NCBI GenBank assembly: GCA_013375405.1
Contig: JABXJU010000027.1
Span: 1 to 30,620, forward strand
Direction: 5' to 3'
From: Candidatus Helarchaeota archaeon
GTDB taxonomy: Archaea; Asgardarchaeota; Lokiarchaeia; Helarchaeales; HEL-GB-A
DNA: 30,620 nucleotides
Shown: piece by piece, positions 15,945-25,155 of the stretch
Layout: each line of letters starts with the position of its first letter
Position numbering within the stretch: the stretch's first letter is position 1
Made by a program: the position numbers and the translations under genes
The notes under the pieces: model-generated
Told to the model about the DNA's origin: nothing
What the model saw: only the letters and a program-made list of their open reading frames with translations
The model's database searches: none

Positions 15945-16754
15945 TTATTCTGCTTTTTCTTCTTTTATTTTTTTGATATCACGGAATTTCGGCTTACGTT
16001 TCTCTAGAAATGCGTTCTTTCCTTCCACTGCCTCTTCGGTGCCATAGTAGAGAGAAAGACCACCAACACCTAAATAAGTGGCACCCGTTGTTCCGTCAGT
16101 ATCAGCCAGAAAAGCATATTTCAACATCTTCAATGCCGTCGGGCTCTTTTCTAACAGTTCCTGACACCAACGATCTATTTCTTCATCTAATTTTTCTATG
16201 GGCACAACGGCGTTAACGAGTCCCATTTCTAAAGCTTGCTGAGCGGTGTACCGGCGACAAAGAAACCAAATTTCTTTCGCACGTTTGATACCCACGGCAC
16301 GCATTAAGTCGCCGGTTCCGTATCCCGGATCAAAAGATCCCACACGCGGTCCCGCTTGTCCAAGTTGCGCATGTTCTGCTGCAATGCTGAGATCACAGGC
16401 GACATGCCACACGTGCCCGCCCCCAATCGCGTATCCATTCACACGGGCGATGACCGGCTTAGGTAAGGTGCGGATCTGATGGGTTACGTGCTGCCAGCCT
16501 ACCTCTAATGGCAACAGATATTGTCCCTTATAGCCGCCCTTCTCACGGGTCGTCTGATCTCCGCCAGTACAGAACGCCTTTTCCCCAGCTCCCGTGAAAA
16601 CAACAACTCCGATCCCATCATCATTGCACCGGTTGAATGCGTCGATCAATTCATGGACGGTGTGCTGTGTACATGCGTTATAGCGCTGCGGTCGATTAAT
16701 AGTTATACGCGCTATCCCATCTTTTTTCTCGAATATAATATCTTCATAATCCAT
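15945..16754 (-). CDS. MenB/BadI-type crotonase (dihydroxynaphthoyl-CoA synthase or ketocyclohexanecarboxyl-CoA hydrolase family)
   Basis: 269 residues. Crotonase fold with NRPQRYNACTQHTVHEL, the oxyanion segments FCTGGDQ and VNGYAIGGGH, and GPRVGSFDPGYGT followed by EIWFLCRRYTAQQALEMGLVN. MenB proteins typically read GSFDGGYG, BadI proteins DPGYGT; this one combines both. The Ser and Asp used by MenB are present. The reaction may be Dieckmann-type ring closure or ring cleavage in alicyclic acid breakdown. The adjacent divergent acyl-CoA dehydrogenase favours a degradative CoA-thioester pathway over menaquinone synthesis, but no other men gene is in view to test this. Confidence 0.85.
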   Translation of the reverse strand: MDYEDIIFEKKDGIARITINRPQRYNACTQHTVHELIDAFNRCNDDGIGVVVFTGAGEKAFCTGGDQTTREKGGYKGQYLLPLEVGWQHVTHQIRTLPKPVIARVNGYAIGGGHVWHVACDLSIAAEHAQLGQAGPRVGSFDPGYGTGDLMRAVGIKRAKEIWFLCRRYTAQQALEMGLVNAVVPIEKLDEEIDRWCQELLEKSPTALKMLKYAFLADTDGTTGATYLGVGGLSLYYGTEEAVEGKNAFLEKRKPKFRDIKKIKEEKAE

Positions 16755-16914
16755 TATTTCATCACCATTTTGAGATCTACTTAATTATCAAATGAATTAA
16801 TTTTTTGATTAATATTACGTTATAACTTTATTTTTTCCCTGAAATCGAGACTGTATTCTAATGAGAAAAGAATTTTAATTAAATGAAAAAAATAAATTTC
16901 GATGGGTTGAGACA

Positions 16915-18063
16915 ATGGAACGATTATTTTACTCTGATAAGGAAATCGCGTTGAAAGACGAAATTCGTGATTTTTTATCGAAGAAATTGGCACCTATTCA
17001 AGATGAGATCAATCAAAAGAAAGAAATTCCGATTTCCTTAATAAAAGAAATGGGTAAAATGGGCTTTTTTGGCCCTCTGATCCCAGAAGAGTACAATGGA
17101 ACTAATCTGGGTATGATTGCTCATTGCATTATAACCGAAGAAATTTCAAAACTAAACGTGGCAGCTTCTGTAACTAGAACACCATGCATTTTAGATGGAT
17201 ATACCCTCATCAATTACGGAACTGTCGCCCAAAAGGAAAAATATTTAAAGAAAATCGTCACTGGAGATAAATTGTGTAGCATTTGCATCACCGAGGAGAG
17301 GGCAGGATCAGATGCTGCGAGTATACAATCTATTGCAAAAAAGGATGGGGCGGGATATATCCTGAATGGATCAAAACGATTCATCACAAATGCGGGACTT
17401 GCGGATTATTACTTAGTTTGGTGCGTGACAAACAAGAAAGTAGATCCACGCCAGGGAATAAGTGTCTTTTTAGTGGAGAAGGATACGCCAGGATTTACTA
17501 TCGAAGCTCCATATGGATTATTAGGATTAAATGGAGTAAAGAATGGCATTTTAAATTTTGATAATGTAAGAATTCCTCAGGACAATCTGGTTGGAGAGGA
17601 AGGCAAGGGATTTCAAATTTTAATGTCAACCTTTAACGTGGAACGAATCACATTAAGTTCCGAATGTAATGGTATTTCGCTCGCAGCGTTGGAAGCTTCA
17701 AAAAATTATGCAAAAACTCGGATTCAATTTGGGAAACCTATTGCAAGTTTTCAGGGAATCAGGTTCAAAGTAGCCGACATGGCTACTAAACTTCGAGCAG
17801 CCCGACTATTAACTTATAGTGCTGCTAAATTAGCAGATTTAAATTTGAAATTTACTAAAGAAGCTTCTATGGCGAAAGCCTTTTCAAGCAAAACAGCGGT
17901 CGAAATTGCCTTGGAAGCAGTACAAATTCATGGTGGTGATGGCTACACCGATCAATATCCAGTAGAGCGGTATTTGCGTGACGCCAAATTTTTCCAGATC
18001 GGGGGTGGCACTTCTGAAATCCAGAATTTAATTATCGCGCGGGAAGAATTAAAGGAAAGTTAG
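16915..18063 (+). CDS. Acyl-CoA dehydrogenase
   Basis: 382 residues, standard FAD acyl-CoA dehydrogenase. Visible: CITEERAGSDAASIQ (FAD/substrate loop), GSKRFITNAG, the middle beta domain, and IHGGDGYTDQYPVERYLRDAKFFQIGGGTSEIQ at the C-terminus. The usual catalytic Glu of the Y-E-G-T motif is Gly here (IGGGT). A Glu in FNVERITLSS sits where isovaleryl- and long-chain-type enzymes keep the base, so the enzyme should be active with the relocated base. It is divergent from the MenB/BadI-like gene and probably in the same pathway. Electrons would go to an electron-transfer flavoprotein not encoded here. Confidence 0.94.
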   Translation: MERLFYSDKEIALKDEIRDFLSKKLAPIQDEINQKKEIPISLIKEMGKMGFFGPLIPEEYNGTNLGMIAHCIITEEISKLNVAASVTRTPCILDGYTLINYGTVAQKEKYLKKIVTGDKLCSICITEERAGSDAASIQSIAKKDGAGYILNGSKRFITNAGLADYYLVWCVTNKKVDPRQGISVFLVEKDTPGFTIEAPYGLLGLNGVKNGILNFDNVRIPQDNLVGEEGKGFQILMSTFNVERITLSSECNGISLAALEASKNYAKTRIQFGKPIASFQGIRFKVADMATKLRAARLLTYSAAKLADLNLKFTKEASMAKAFSSKTAVEIALEAVQIHGGDGYTDQYPVERYLRDAKFFQIGGGTSEIQNLIIAREELKES

Positions 18064-18112
18064 AATCTATGCAACAAGAGGAAATCTTTTAAAAAAAAAA
18101 CAAATCAACTTT

Positions 18113-19345
18113 TTATCTTTTCTTTCCTATATATCGCAAGATGTGTTTGACGATCCCATCGCCTTTAATATGGAATTTCTTTGCTGCCAATTTATAGTAA
18201 CCTAACATTTGGTTGGTGACAGTCTCTACCGTATATTTGTCCTGCACGGTCTTATATCCCTTTTCCGCTAATCGTTTACATAATCGTTCGTCTTGTAGCA
18301 GGGCCAATATCTGGCCGTAAGCCTCGGCTTGCTTATTAAACAACATCCCGTTTTCCGTATGGGTTATTACGTCTCCCATACCTCCGGCTCGACGCGCGCA
18401 AACGGCCATATGATTTGACCAATAATTCAGGAGGGTTATATCAAAGACCTGCGCACCATCAACAAAGATGACTCCAAGAGAACTCATGTGCAATAAATTG
18501 GAAAGCGTGTTGTCAGATACATAACCAGTGAAAGTAACAGATTTTGGTGCAATTTTATGAGCCAGTCTTCTGTATTCGTTCAAATATGGACCTTTTCCCA
18601 CCATAATAAAATGGGTTTCCGGATCTTCTTTTACTACCTGTGGTGCTATTTTAATAATATCTGGAATTCGTTTCTCTGGACTCATTCGACCAACATAGAT
18701 AACAATCTTTTTCCCATGCAATGCGTAATGATCCCGTAACCGCTGCATGCGTTCTTCTGATATACGTTTGTGATTTTCTTGGAGATTAACACAATTTGGC
18801 AACACGAAGAGTTTACGTTCCTCAAATCCACGTGCAATTAAATCCTTCCGAATCTTGTTTGCAGGAGTTGTTATTAAGTCGAAAGAATTGTAGATAAATT
18901 TTTCAACTCTATCTAAAAAGAATTTATAACGGATAGGAACAAATCGCGGCGCATATCTTCGGTAATGTTCACCAGGTGTATGATATGTGATAATTTTTAC
19001 ACAATTTTGCCTTTTTCCCACCATAGATGGCGCAATACCATTGAGCGGGCCATTGGCATGCACAACATCAAATTTAAGCTTCAATTTCTTAAAAATTGTT
19101 TTAAGCGGTAGAGCAATTCTCAAATCTTTATAAGCCCCAGCAGGAAAGGAAAAAAGACGATGTAATATTATATTATCTTGAACTTTTACTTCCTTTTCTT
19201 GCCCCGAATACTGCGATGGTTCGAAAACATGAATTTCATGGCCTAATTTTGCTAATTGTTTTGATACCGCTTCTATAAATGCGCTGACACCATTGGGGAG
19301 GATTGGATTAAATGTCGGTACTTCAGAAAACATAGCTATCCGCAT
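18113..19345 (-). CDS. GT4-family glycosyltransferase
   Basis: 410 residues, GT-B fold. The N-terminal domain begins MRIAMFSEVPTFNPILPNG with a glycine-type loop and has DVVHANGPLNG. The C-terminal domain has VIYVGRMSPEKRIPDI and a nucleotide-sugar site with RRAGGMGDVITHTENGMLF, in which the first Glu of the E-x7-E motif appears as Asp-type variation. Such enzymes in archaea make glycolipids, N-glycans or surface polysaccharides; the sugar is not readable. Preceded by a long AT-rich gap. Confidence 0.9.
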   Translation of the reverse strand: MRIAMFSEVPTFNPILPNGVSAFIEAVSKQLAKLGHEIHVFEPSQYSGQEKEVKVQDNIILHRLFSFPAGAYKDLRIALPLKTIFKKLKLKFDVVHANGPLNGIAPSMVGKRQNCVKIITYHTPGEHYRRYAPRFVPIRYKFFLDRVEKFIYNSFDLITTPANKIRKDLIARGFEERKLFVLPNCVNLQENHKRISEERMQRLRDHYALHGKKIVIYVGRMSPEKRIPDIIKIAPQVVKEDPETHFIMVGKGPYLNEYRRLAHKIAPKSVTFTGYVSDNTLSNLLHMSSLGVIFVDGAQVFDITLLNYWSNHMAVCARRAGGMGDVITHTENGMLFNKQAEAYGQILALLQDERLCKRLAEKGYKTVQDKYTVETVTNQMLGYYKLAAKKFHIKGDGIVKHILRYIGKKR

Positions 19346-19934
19346 TTTACCAATACTCCAAGGGTATTCGCTATTGAAAATCGAACAAAATAAATTAATT
19401 TTATTTTAATCGGTTCAATTTTTTATTGATTAAACCGTTGTCTAGCTTTTAAAACTTTATGATATCTGAAAAATGTAACATGATTGTGAAAATTCTAAGA
19501 TCATAATCCAAGGTTTTTTAACTTAAACCTGTTAATTTTTTGAAATTAGCATCTTGTTAGCGCAAATATGTTAATTTATATTGACTATTATTCAATATTT
19601 TTACATAAATATATAAATTTCAATAGTAGTTCAGAAGTAAATTATATAGAACAAATTCATTTTAAGGTTGAAAGGCGTCACGATTTTTAAATTTATGTTT
19701 AATAGATTCAAGATAGATTTTAAATTAACTAAAAAAAGAATATTTTAGCAATGCTACTAATCAATACTATACAATTTAGTGTAGAATTAAGAATAAAAAT
19801 ATGAAAAAATTAGAGAAGCGTAAGTTATTTTAAATATAAGCTTGATATTTGTTTTTTAGGAAAAATTTTTAATTTTTATCCTTTCAGATCGTATAGCGAA
19901 TAGAAGATCTCAAACAAACGAGGGTGATAATCCC
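19346..19934. other. Long AT-rich intergenic region
   Basis: About 590 bases between the divergent glycosyltransferase and V4R genes. No credible ORF, tRNA or repeat array is seen. A TATA-like string (TTTAAATATAAG) at 19829-19840 may serve the V4R-GTPase operon. A weak inverted repeat (CGGTT at 19411-19415 with AACCG at 19433-19437) lies close to the glycosyltransferase start. Confidence 0.4.
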
Positions 19935-20504
19935 ATGTCTTTAAGTCTGGGAGAACCAAAAGAAATTCGGATGATTGTATTCTCTGCATTGCTTACGGCA
20001 TTACACGAAGTTATGGGACGAGATGGTAAAAATTCAGTCCTTCGATTTGCCGGCCTTGACGAATACATCAACCGAGAGATACCACCACCCTCTATACACC
20101 GATCAATTTCCTTTAAAACATTCAAATCATTAATTATTTCCATGCATGATTTACTTGGACATGGCACAGATGCCATTTTATATGAATCAGGCCGAAAATT
20201 CGCTATTTATCTCACACCCTTCGGTTATTCTTTACGAGAAGTAGTTGAGAAATTAGAAAAGTGGATTGGCGGCACGTGGACCGTAATGAAAGATGATGAT
20301 AAGGGCATTGTCCAAATTAAGAATAATCCTGTTTGTAAGGGGATGGTTTCAGATAAACCAACCTGTCATGTGGTTAGTGGTGCCCTGGCAAAGATTAAGG
20401 AAGAATCGACAGGCAAACATTACCTCGTTAAAGAAGTTTTATGTGAGTCCAAGGGAGATTCTCACTGCGAGTTTTATATTGAAAAAATAGATGAGGCGAG
20501 TTGA
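19935..20504 (+). CDS. V4R-domain protein (Bet3/TRAPP superfamily)
   Basis: 189 residues. The C-terminal two thirds match the V4R (4-vinyl reductase) fold, whose signature is the Cys-rich end: NPVCKG, then PTCHVVSGALA, then TGKHYLVKEVLCESKGDSHCEFYIE. The N-terminal helices (ALLTALHEVMGRDG, then FKTFKSLIISMHDLLGHG) fit the Bet3-like helical part. V4R proteins are relatives of eukaryotic TRAPP subunits. The strong ribosome site GAGGGTGAT at 19920-19928 fixes the ATG. The reading frame overlaps the following Rab-like GTPase gene by 14 bases, so the pair is translationally coupled. Confidence 0.88.
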   Translation: MSLSLGEPKEIRMIVFSALLTALHEVMGRDGKNSVLRFAGLDEYINREIPPPSIHRSISFKTFKSLIISMHDLLGHGTDAILYESGRKFAIYLTPFGYSLREVVEKLEKWIGGTWTVMKDDDKGIVQIKNNPVCKGMVSDKPTCHVVSGALAKIKEESTGKHYLVKEVLCESKGDSHCEFYIEKIDEAS

Positions 20505-21024
20505 ATTGGTACCCGAACGAAAATTTGTCTTTAAAATTGTTGTTATTGGCGATGGAGCTGTTGGGAAAACTTCCCTAATTGCAAGATTTGCGGAAAAAAC
20601 ATTTCAAGCTGAATATAAGCCAACGCTGGGCACAAATATCGTCATAAAAGAATTAAAACTTGAGAATAATCAGATTAAACTCCTGCTCTGGGATATTGCG
20701 GGGCAAGCCAAGTGGCGCGATGTTCGCCATCTTTATTATCGTGGCGCCCAAGGATGTATTCTTGTATTTGATGTGACCCGCCCTGGTACTTTCGAATCCA
20801 TTCCAGCATGGTATAAAGATCTCATTAAGTTTAGTGGTGATATACCTCGTGTTCTTCTAGCGAATAAAGTAGATTTGACTGATATTCGCAAGATTGCAAA
20901 AGAACAAGCTCAATCCACGGCAGATGAACTCGAAGCATCATATTTCGAAACGTCTGCAAAGGATGGAACACAGGTAAATGATGCATTCGAAAAAATCTCT
21001 GGTTTAATTCTGCAAAAAGCGTAA
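20491..21024 (+). CDS. Rab/Ras-like small GTPase
   Basis: 177 residues, a single G domain. G1 is GDGAVGKT at 20-27, the switch I Thr lies in YKPTLGT, G3 is WDIAGQ with Gln, G4 is NKVD and G5 is SAKDG. WRDVRHLYYRGAQG is a Rab-type switch II. There is no C-terminal Cys, so membrane attachment would need another route. It starts inside the end of the V4R gene; the two proteins are likely partners, possibly GTPase and regulator. Confidence 0.93.
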   Translation: MRRVELVPERKFVFKIVVIGDGAVGKTSLIARFAEKTFQAEYKPTLGTNIVIKELKLENNQIKLLLWDIAGQAKWRDVRHLYYRGAQGCILVFDVTRPGTFESIPAWYKDLIKFSGDIPRVLLANKVDLTDIRKIAKEQAQSTADELEASYFETSAKDGTQVNDAFEKISGLILQKA

Positions 21025-21333
21025 TAATTCCTCCCAATCAGTGCTCTCCATTCTCTATAGAGCGTATTCACAAATCAATACATTTTTATAAATTCTTGAT
21101 TTGGAAGCAATAAGGTTTAATGAGATCCTTTCTTCTGAAAGAATACAAAATCTTTATTAAATTCAATACCTTTGAAATACCGAAGCCGAAATTCCAAATT
21201 ATAAATCAAACTAATAAAATCAGTAAAAATATCTGAAAAATAAGCAAGATAATATGAGATTATAAATGGAGATCGCAAAACTATAGAAAATATTTGAAAA
21301 TTGAAATACTTCATATGAGAATACGTGATAAAG
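21025..21333. other. Gap upstream of the ribosomal protein operon
   Basis: About 300 AT-rich bases without an acceptable gene. TATA-like strings occur at 21083-21095 (TTTTTATAAATTC) and 21258-21269 (GATTATAAATGG); the second is well placed to start the operon with a short leader. Confidence 0.4.
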
Positions 21334-21804
21334 ATGTCATTCCGGCACATAATAAGAGTAGCCAGCACAGATCTTGATGGGCACCTAAAGATTCCGCACG
21401 CCTTAACCAAAATTAAAGGTGTAAACATACGCTATGCTGAAATTCTTACTAAACTTGCAAAAATTGATCCAGAGCAGCGGTTAGGCTTTCTGCCCGATAG
21501 AGATGTTAAAAAAATCGAGGAGATAATGAAGGCTACACCTGAAGATTATGAAATACCTAGTTACCTAGTAAATCGCCAAAAGGATATCAAGACGGGAGTA
21601 AATGATCACGTCATAGGTTCTAAATTAATGTTGGTTAATAAGAGCGACATTGATAGGATGAAACGCACTAGGAGCCGGAAAGGGATCCGACATCAATTAG
21701 GCTTGAAGGTTCGCGGCCAACGAACGAAATCAACGGGTCGAAGAGGCCAAATCGTGGGAGTCCATCGCCGTAAACTTCTCAAACAACTAAAGAAGAAAAA
21801 GTAG
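21334..21804 (+). CDS. rps13: Small ribosomal subunit protein uS13
   Basis: 156 residues. Begins MSFRHIIRVASTDLDG and carries IPHALTKIKGVNIRYAEIL, then the basic C-terminus RKGIRHQLGLKVRGQRTKSTGRR typical of uS13 at the subunit head. A GTG at 21325 is in frame, but GTGATAAAG is better read as the ribosome-binding site for the ATG at 21334. It is the first gene of a tightly packed operon. Confidence 0.97.
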   Translation: MSFRHIIRVASTDLDGHLKIPHALTKIKGVNIRYAEILTKLAKIDPEQRLGFLPDRDVKKIEEIMKATPEDYEIPSYLVNRQKDIKTGVNDHVIGSKLMLVNKSDIDRMKRTRSRKGIRHQLGLKVRGQRTKSTGRRGQIVGVHRRKLLKQLKKKK

Positions 21805-21821
21805 AATTTAGAGCTGATAAA

Positions 21822-22346
21822 ATGGGCGATCCTAGAAAACAACACAAAAAATATAGAGCTCCAAGACATCCTTGGCAGAAAGAACGACTAGAGACCGAAC
21901 TGAGGATACTTGGACGATACGGATTACGAAATAAAAAGGAAATTTGGAAGTTTAAGACAAAAATAGAAGACTTTCGTGGTATTGCTAAACAGCTACTTGC
22001 TCTTTCTGCTGAAGAAGCCGCTAAAAAACAACGCGAATTAATGACGAAACTGGATCGGCTAGGGCTTCTTCCTACGACTGCCTCCCTCGATGATGTGCTT
22101 GACCTGAGTTTGGATGACTTATTAGAGCGCCGCTTGCAAACCATTGTTGTACAAAAAGGTCTTGCAAGGACGATGGACCAGGCTCGCCAGTTCATTGTTC
22201 ATAGGCATATTGCCATTGCAGGAACCCGTGTAACCTCGCCCAGTCATATTGTGCTTAGGAAAGAAGAGGATGAAATTACTTATGCACCGAGCTCCCCCCT
22301 AGTCAATCCGGAGCATCCAATTCATGTGGAACAATCTCAAGAATGA
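21822..22346 (+). CDS. rps4: Small ribosomal subunit protein uS4
   Basis: 174 residues. N-terminus [17 protein letters not shown] and [20 protein letters not shown] match archaeal/eukaryotic uS4. An S4 RNA-binding domain follows ([32 protein letters not shown]). It is 17 bases after uS13. Confidence 0.97.
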   Translation: MGDPRKQHKKYRAPRHPWQKERLETELRILGRYGLRNKKEIWKFKTKIEDFRGIAKQLLALSAEEAAKKQRELMTKLDRLGLLPTTASLDDVLDLSLDDLLERRLQTIVVQKGLARTMDQARQFIVHRHIAIAGTRVTSPSHIVLRKEEDEITYAPSSPLVNPEHPIHVEQSQE

Positions 22347-22374
22347 TGTAAAACTAAGAATAGATGAGTATCTT

Positions 22375-22788
22375 ATGTCAGCTGAGAAAAGAGAGAAAGA
22401 AGAGAAAAAGAGATGGGGTGTCGCCCATATCTTTTCGTCCTACAACGATACAATTGTCCATATTACTGATCTATCTGGCGCAGAGACTATCGCAAGATAC
22501 TCGGGTGGAATGATAGTGAGGGCGGACCGTGATGAAGCTACACCCTATGCCGCTATGCAAGCAGCATTCCGGGCAGCAAATGAGGCTCGAGAGAAAGGAA
22601 TAACTGCAATTCATATTAAAGTCCGAGCACCTGGAGGACATGGACCTAAAACACCAGGCCCAGGAGCACAAGCGGCAATACGTGCATTAGCACGTGCTGG
22701 ATTACAGATCGGACGTATTGAAGAAGTGACTCCAGTACCGCACGATGGTACCCGGAGACCAGGCGGACGACGAGGCCGTCGCGTTTGA
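22375..22788 (+). CDS. rps11: Small ribosomal subunit protein uS11
   Basis: 137 residues from the ATG at 22375. Core: [20 protein letters not shown], then [20 protein letters not shown], and the C-terminal [19 protein letters not shown] decoding-platform tail. The frame stays open upstream to 22324, overlapping uS4, but archaeal uS11 normally starts only a few residues before WGVAH, so the shorter form is preferred. Confidence 0.96.
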   Translation: MSAEKREKEEKKRWGVAHIFSSYNDTIVHITDLSGAETIARYSGGMIVRADRDEATPYAAMQAAFRAANEAREKGITAIHIKVRAPGGHGPKTPGPGAQAAIRALARAGLQIGRIEEVTPVPHDGTRRPGGRRGRRV

Positions 22789-22832
22789 GATGATCAAAAA
22801 AACGCTGATCATAGAAGAGATGATTTAAAAAT

Positions 22833-23642
22833 ATGAAAATTACTATCCTTGAGCAAAGAGACAATTACGTAAAGATGATTGTAGAAGGTATTGATCCTTC
22901 TATTGCTAATTCATTACGAAGAGTCATGATTGCCGAAGTCCCATGTCTTGCTATTGAAGATGTTTGGATTGTTGAAAATGATGGTCCTTTGTATGATGAA
23001 ATTATCGGTCATCGGTTAGGGTTAATCCCTCTGAAGACTGATCTAGATACTTATATTCTCCCGAGTTTATGTGGGTGCAAAGGCGAAGGCTGTCCACAGT
23101 GTCAAGTTACGTTTACACTTAATAAGGAAGCTGTCGATGGCCCACTTATCGTGTATGCGGAAGATCTTGAACCAGAGGACCCTGTTATAACGCCGGTTAA
23201 TCCTAAGGTCCCAATTGTTGAGCTAGTGAAAGGGCAAAAAATAGTTCTTGAAGCGTATGGAAAACTTGGGATTGGGGAAGAACATTCAAAATGGCAACCG
23301 GTTGCCACAGTTGCTTATAAATATTTGCCGTTAATTAAAATAGATTATGAAACATGTGAAAAATGCGAAAAATGTGTTGAGGCATGTCCTCGCAATATTA
23401 TCTCCTTTAAAAATGATCGTATTCAAATTTCAGATGCAATGACATGCAACTTTTGCAAAGCATGTGAAGACGTATGTGAGACTGAGCCTGAAAAAGCAAT
23501 TCAAGTGAATTGGGATTCCACTAAGTTTATCTTCACGATTGAATCAAGTGGTGCATTGGCCGCCGAAAAAGTTGTTACCGAAGCAATTAAAATCTTAAAA
23601 GATAAAATTAAAAACTTTTTAGAAATGTTGGAAACGTTATAG
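22833..23642 (+). CDS. rpo3: RNA polymerase subunit Rpo3 (D) with two 4Fe-4S motifs
   Basis: 269 residues. The alpha-like dimerisation part has IANSLRRVMIAEVPCLAIEDV and HRLGLIPL. A zinc-type knot is C80-x-C82-x4-C87-x2-C90. The inserted ferredoxin domain has both clusters complete: C175-x2-C178-x2-C181-x3-C185 and C205-x2-C208-x2-C211-x3-C215. The C-terminal coil (AAEKVVTEAIKILKDKI) pairs with Rpo11. The Fe-S clusters in archaeal Rpo3 are thought to stabilise assembly with Rpo11. Confidence 0.97.
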   Translation: MKITILEQRDNYVKMIVEGIDPSIANSLRRVMIAEVPCLAIEDVWIVENDGPLYDEIIGHRLGLIPLKTDLDTYILPSLCGCKGEGCPQCQVTFTLNKEAVDGPLIVYAEDLEPEDPVITPVNPKVPIVELVKGQKIVLEAYGKLGIGEEHSKWQPVATVAYKYLPLIKIDYETCEKCEKCVEACPRNIISFKNDRIQISDAMTCNFCKACEDVCETEPEKAIQVNWDSTKFIFTIESSGALAAEKVVTEAIKILKDKIKNFLEMLETL

Positions 23643-23653
23643 CTGGTTAAAAT

Positions 23654-24007
23654 ATGGTGAATCCTATTAGAACAACAGATCCACGCAGACGGCGATTAAT
23701 CCGAGCGTTGGACCGTACAAAAAGACGGATCTGGAAAAATGTCAGTGGATTTTTACAAAAATCACGAACTAACCGCATAATCGTGAATCTCGGGAAAATA
23801 AATGTATTTTCAGAAGGGAAAGATATTATACTTATTCCTGGAAAAGTTTTATCTTCAGGTGAATTAACACATCATGTTACTGTCGCCGCATTTGCATTCT
23901 CTAAGAAGGCAAGAAAAAAAATCCTGAAAGCTGGAGGCGAATCAATTATAATTGAAGATCTTTTGAAAAGAAATCCAACAGGTTCCAAAGTTAAATTACT
24001 AACTTAA
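23654..24007 (+). CDS. rpl18e: Large ribosomal subunit protein eL18
   Basis: 117 residues. RTTDPRRRRLIRALDR near the N-terminus, then VNLGKINVFSEGKDIILIPGKVLSSGEL, the eL18 fold shared with uL15. Its position after rpo3 is the conserved archaeal order. Confidence 0.95.
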   Translation: MVNPIRTTDPRRRRLIRALDRTKRRIWKNVSGFLQKSRTNRIIVNLGKINVFSEGKDIILIPGKVLSSGELTHHVTVAAFAFSKKARKKILKAGGESIIIEDLLKRNPTGSKVKLLT

Positions 24008-24019
24008 GAAGGGATAACC

Positions 24020-24457
24020 ATGAAACCTAGAATTATTAACGCTGATGGACTAATATTGGGGCGGGTAGCCTCAAAAATTGCAAAAATGTTATTACTTGGT
24101 GAAAAAGTTATTGTCATCAATGCAGAAAAGACCATTATTTCTGGCAATAAAAGACAAATTATTGCACGCTATAAGGAACGCCAACAAATTCGAACCCACT
24201 ATAATCCCATAAAGGGACCTTTTTGGTATAAATCACCCGATCAACTGGTCCGTAGGACCATTCGAGGCATGCTACCGTGGAAAAAAGACCGCGGTAAGCA
24301 GGTTTATAGAAATCTTAAAGTCTATATAGGAATTCCTGAAGACTTTGAGTTAGATGAAGCTGATATCGAGACTTTTGCAGATCTTTCGATCGATCGTATA
24401 AAAGGCTCGTTCATGCAAGTCAATGAATTAGCTAAGGAAATAGGATACAAATATTAA
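24020..24457 (+). CDS. rpl13: Large ribosomal subunit protein uL13
   Basis: 145 residues. INADGLILGRVASKIAKMLL at the start, VIVINAEKTIISGNK, the basic YKERQQIRTHYNPIKGPFW and RTIRGMLPWKKDRGK are clear uL13 signatures in the archaeal length class. Twelve bases separate it from eL18. Confidence 0.97.
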   Translation: MKPRIINADGLILGRVASKIAKMLLLGEKVIVINAEKTIISGNKRQIIARYKERQQIRTHYNPIKGPFWYKSPDQLVRRTIRGMLPWKKDRGKQVYRNLKVYIGIPEDFELDEADIETFADLSIDRIKGSFMQVNELAKEIGYKY

Positions 24458-24472
24458 TTATAGGGTTAAAAA

Positions 24473-24877
24473 ATGGCAAAATTAATTTTAACATCGGGCA
24501 AACGCAAAACTGCTATAGCTAGAGCAGTTATCAAAGAAGGTAAAGGGAAGCTGCGAATTAACGGGGTACCTATCGCACTTTGGGAGCCCGAATTGGCTCG
24601 TTTAACGATCATGGAACCCATAATACTCGCAGGGGAAAAATTTAGTAACAAAGTTGATATAAAGGTTCGAGTAAAATCTGGCGGTTTTATGGGGCAAGCA
24701 ATGGCGGTAAGAATTGCAATTGCTCGTGCGCTTGATAGATTCTTTCAAAAGCCCGAATTGAGAAGTAAACTTATCTCATATGACCGAACTATGTTAGTAG
24801 GCGATTCCAGAAGGTCAGAACCCAAAAAGTTTGGAGGCCACTCTGCCCGTGCACGGAAACAAAAAAGTTATAGATAA
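24473..24877 (+). CDS. rps9: Small ribosomal subunit protein uS9
   Basis: 134 residues. [20 protein letters not shown] at the start and the end [20 protein letters not shown], whose terminal Lys-x-Tyr-Arg reaches P-site tRNA. The spacing to uL13 is short. Confidence 0.97.
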   Translation: MAKLILTSGKRKTAIARAVIKEGKGKLRINGVPIALWEPELARLTIMEPIILAGEKFSNKVDIKVRVKSGGFMGQAMAVRIAIARALDRFFQKPELRSKLISYDRTMLVGDSRRSEPKKFGGHSARARKQKSYR

Positions 24878-24916
24878 TTTGAAATAGTTTTTTATGATTT
24901 GAGGTGTAATTTAGTC

Positions 24917-25117
24917 ATGATCATACCGGTCCGTTGCTTCACATGCGGTAAAATTATCGCTGATAAATGGGAGCCATTTACTCAGCGCACTCAGCAAGGA
25001 GAAAATCCCAAAGAAGTATTGGATGATTTAGGACTCAATCGATATTGTTGTCGGCGGATGTTACTCACGTATATTAATTTATTAGATGATATCAGTAAAT
25101 TTCGATATTTAGGATAA
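24917..25117 (+). CDS. rpo10: RNA polymerase subunit Rpo10 (N)
   Basis: 66 residues from the ATG at 24917, set by GAGGTG at 24901-24906. Zinc site: [11 protein letters not shown] and RYCCRRMLL (C-x2-C...C-C), the invariant Rpo10/RPB10 pattern. The subunit bridges Rpo3 and the large subunits. No rpo6/RpoK gene follows, although it often does in this cluster. Confidence 0.96.
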   Translation: MIIPVRCFTCGKIIADKWEPFTQRTQQGENPKEVLDDLGLNRYCCRRMLLTYINLLDDISKFRYLG

Positions 25118-25155
25118 AAAACCCATTGTGGCTTTAAATAGAAAGGATAGTATCG

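Noticed and set aside
19411..19437. Inverted repeat CGGTT...AACCG near the glycosyltransferase start
   Set aside because: Only 5 bp plus an interrupted 4 bp in AT-rich DNA; too weak to call an operator or terminator.
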